Below are positions 22,645 through 24,700 of a stretch of 24,700 bases of DNA, in pieces. The stretch comes from Fidelibacterota bacterium (lineage in GTDB: Bacteria; Marinisomatota; Marinisomatia; Marinisomatales; TCS55), in NCBI GenBank assembly GCA_004124535.1, contig SCKQ01000037.1:1-24700 (forward strand). Direction: 5' to 3'. Made by a program: the position numbers and the translations under genes. How positions within the stretch are numbered: the first letter of the stretch is position 1; every line of letters starts with the position of its first letter. The notes beneath the pieces were generated by a model, which searched no databases, was not told where the DNA came from, and saw nothing but the letters and a program-made list of their open reading frames with translations.

Positions 22645-24215
22645 TAAACAAATATGATGCCATTGTTATCGGTGGTGGTCACAACGGATTAACCGCTGCG
22701 GCCTACCTTGCCCGCGCCGGAAAAAAGGTGCTGGTTTTAGAACGGCGCTATGTACTCGGCGGTGCGGCTGTTACGGAAGAAGTGTTTCCAGGATTCAAAT
22801 ATTCTGTCTGTTCCTACGTGGTGAGTCTGTTGAAGCCCAATATCATTCGCGAACTGATGCTGCCGAAGTTTGGCCTTGAACTTCTACCGCTGGAAAGTAC
22901 CTTTACACCGCTGGACAATGATTACCTGCTACGCACTGCCGATGAGGATCAAACATATCGAGAAATTTCCCGCCATTCCCCGCGGGACGCAGAAACGTAT
23001 ATGCGTTTCGGTCCGCTTATGGGCCAGATCGGTATGGCGGTTCGCCCTATTTTGGAAACGATCGCACCCAATATAATGCGTCCCAGTCTATCAGATTTGG
23101 GTGCTATGAAAAAACTTTTGAATCATTTCAAAACATTGAGCAATGAACAATTCGAATATCTGACCAAACTCATGACTATGAGTTCGGCAGACTTTTTGGA
23201 TGAATGGTTTGAATTTGAGCCCCTGAAGGCCACCATGTGCTCCAGCGGCATCATTGGTACATTTATGGGTCCACGTTCGCCGGGATCCGCCTATGTAATG
23301 CTACACCATTATATGGGCGATATTGATGGTGCTTTTCGCTCTTGGGGATTTCAGCGCGGCGGAACAGGTGCCGTCAGTATGGCTATTGCTCGTTCGGCTG
23401 AACAATTTGGCGCAGATATCCTAACCGAAGCAGCGGTGGGAAAAGTCATCGTCAAAAATGGTAGTGCCGTTGGTGTTGTGCTTGAAAATGGAGACGAGTA
23501 CCATGCGGACAAAGTGATCTCCGGACTGGATCCAAAACTATCCTTTTTGAAAATGGTGGATGAAAGCGATCTGCCATCGGATTTTGTGACAGATATCAAA
23601 AACTTCCGCATCCGCGGTTCATCGGGAAAAGTAAACCTGGCCCTGGATGGACTGCCCAATTTTACCTCCCTGCCCGGCGATGGCCCCCACCTTCGGGGGG
23701 CTATTTCCATCAGCCCCAGTTATGATTATTTGGAAAAGGCTTATGACGATGCCAAGTACGGCAATTTCTCCCAGGAACCATACATGGACATTATTTTCCC
23801 ATCCGTTATCGATCCGGAAATGGCTCCACCTGGTAAGCACGTTATGTCCTGCTTTGTCCAGTATGCACCCTACGATATCAAAGGGGGTTGGGATGATCAA
23901 AAACGGGAAGACTTCGGTGATGCGGTAATCAATGCACTTGCCCGGTATGCACCCAACATCAAGGATATCATTCTGCATCGGCAGGTGCTGACACCTGCTG
24001 ATCTGGAATCGACTTTTGGATTGACTGAAGGTAATATTTTTCATGGTGAGCTAACCCTCCAGCAATTGTTTGTCATGCGTCCTGCTGTGAAATGGGCCAA
24101 TTATAAAACGCCCATCACCAATTATTATCAATGCGGTTCCGGGACACATCCCGGCGGCGGGGTCACCGGATCTCCCGGGGAAATGGCCGCCAAAAAGATC
24201 TTGAAGGACTGGTGA
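22635..24215 (+). CDS. FAD-dependent oxidoreductase, PYROXD2/CrtI-like (first of two)
   Basis: A 526-residue flavoprotein of the phytoene-desaturase-like superfamily (COG1233 type, PYROXD2-like branch). The Rossmann motif is IVIGGGHNGLTAAAYLARAGKKVLVLE (10-36, GGGHNG with Glu36), followed by the LGGAAVTEE motif. The C-terminal FAD-binding segment is YQCGSGTHPGGGVTGSPG. A GTG at 22635 is the start, with AAAGGA about eight bases upstream. There is no carotenoid gene nearby, so a role in carotenoid synthesis is unlikely; an amine or other small-molecule oxidase role is more in keeping with the operon. It overlaps the GcvT-like gene by ten bases and the second oxidoreductase by one (TGATG). Confidence 0.92.
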   Translation: MSLVNKYDAIVIGGGHNGLTAAAYLARAGKKVLVLERRYVLGGAAVTEEVFPGFKYSVCSYVVSLLKPNIIRELMLPKFGLELLPLESTFTPLDNDYLLRTADEDQTYREISRHSPRDAETYMRFGPLMGQIGMAVRPILETIAPNIMRPSLSDLGAMKKLLNHFKTLSNEQFEYLTKLMTMSSADFLDEWFEFEPLKATMCSSGIIGTFMGPRSPGSAYVMLHHYMGDIDGAFRSWGFQRGGTGAVSMAIARSAEQFGADILTEAAVGKVIVKNGSAVGVVLENGDEYHADKVISGLDPKLSFLKMVDESDLPSDFVTDIKNFRIRGSSGKVNLALDGLPNFTSLPGDGPHLRGAISISPSYDYLEKAYDDAKYGNFSQEPYMDIIFPSVIDPEMAPPGKHVMSCFVQYAPYDIKGGWDDQKREDFGDAVINALARYAPNIKDIILHRQVLTPADLESTFGLTEGNIFHGELTLQQLFVMRPAVKWANYKTPITNYYQCGSGTHPGGGVTGSPGEMAAKKILKDW

Positions 24216-24700
24216 TGGATCGGTACGATAGTATTGTTGTTGGCGGTGGTGTGAACAGTTTAGTCACCGCTTCCATTCTGGGTCAGTCCGGGAAAAAGGT
24301 GCTTTTACTTGAAGCCCGTGATCAGATTGGCGGTTTGGCTACATCAACAGAATTTGCGCGGGGATTTAAATGCAACCTGGTCCATGATACGGTGAAATGG
24401 ATTGATCCCAGGGTCATGAAAAAACTGAACCTTGAATCTCATGGTCTGGAATTATCATCTCCCGAAATTGTTCGTACTGCTTTAGATACCAACGGGCAAC
24501 ATATTTCATTTTACCGAAATGCGAATGAGACCGCCGCGTCCATTTCAAATCATTCAGAAGAAGACGCCAAGGCCTGGAAAGATTTCACTCAATACATTGA
24601 TAACCTGACTCACTTTTTAGAAAAACTCTATGAATTGACACCACCCAAATTGCCGAACATTGGAATTAAAGAAGCACTCTCAATGAGATCCATGCTCACA
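24215..24700 (+). CDS. FAD-dependent oxidoreductase, PYROXD2/CrtI-like (second of two, cut by window edge)
   Basis: The first 162 codons of a second flavin oxidoreductase, running off the window. It starts at the ATG at 24215, overlapping the previous stop (TGATG). The N-terminus MDRYDSIVVGGGVNSLVTASILG has the FAD-binding GGGVNS glycines, then VLLLEARDQIGGLATS with the ribose-binding Glu and the second GG motif. It is related to, but clearly diverged from, the upstream oxidoreductase (the positions GGGHNG and GGGVNS differ), so it is an old duplication or a separate subfamily, not a recent copy. Two such genes in tandem suggest a hetero-oligomer or two successive oxidations. Confidence 0.9.
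   Translation, partial: MDRYDSIVVGGGVNSLVTASILGQSGKKVLLLEARDQIGGLATSTEFARGFKCNLVHDTVKWIDPRVMKKLNLESHGLELSSPEIVRTALDTNGQHISFYRNANETAASISNHSEEDAKAWKDFTQYIDNLTHFLEKLYELTPPKLPNIGIKEALSMRSMLT

Overview
The window is chromosomal DNA of a Gram-negative-type bacterium. Exported proteins have Sec signal peptides, and two have lipoboxes. Genes are tightly packed, base composition is moderately AT-rich, and start codons are often TTG. The housekeeping genes (rlmN, mnmA, rsfS, argS, queF, ssrA) together with a tmRNA tag read as ADYGYMAAA, close to tags I recall from Chlorobi-type bacteria, point to the FCB side of the tree. A marine group such as Marinimicrobia (SAR406) is my best guess from gene content. 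This is inference; no 16S rRNA gene is present.

Layout. 1-405: 3' end of a gamma-glutamyltransferase gene. 399-3734 (minus): a translationally coupled operon, rlmN > 59-aa unknown > M20D amidohydrolase > exported MORN-type repeat protein. 3811-5693 (plus): MoxR ATPase and DUF58 protein. 5745-7779 (minus): PfkB-type kinase then a TPR lipoprotein. 7875-15403 (plus): metallophosphoesterase, NifS-type cysteine desulfurase, mnmA, a small exported protein, a LytR_C-domain membrane protein, rsfS, argS and an exported HD-domain protein. 15553-17182 is an RNA-rich segment: tmRNA (minus), tRNA-Lys(CTT) followed closely by queF, a 70-aa unknown (minus) and tRNA-Lys(TTT). 17294-18779: a transglutaminase-fold lipoprotein and a convergent exported protein with an EHPS repeat. 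18780-19269 has no gene but holds a promoter-like sequence, a strong intrinsic terminator and nested inverted repeats. 19270-24700 (plus, continuing past the edge): a tightly overlapping operon of an ArgE/DapE-type deacylase, a DDAH-type amidinohydrolase, a GcvT-like folate-dependent methyl/aminomethyltransferase and two tandem PYROXD2/CrtI-type FAD oxidoreductases.

How the genes fit together. NifS plus MnmA form a sulfur-relay pair for 2-thiouridine at tRNA position 34. One of the expected substrates, tRNA-Lys(TTT), is in the same window. rlmN, rsfS, argS, ssrA and queF all serve translation. The most interesting module is the 19270-24700 operon. It combines a deacylase, a guanidine/amidine hydrolase, flavin oxidases and a tetrahydrofolate-dependent C1 acceptor, which would suit catabolism of an N-acylated and/or N-methylated guanidino or amino compound. 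It lies just downstream of a structured leader or small-RNA candidate. Function and substrate are inferred, not shown.
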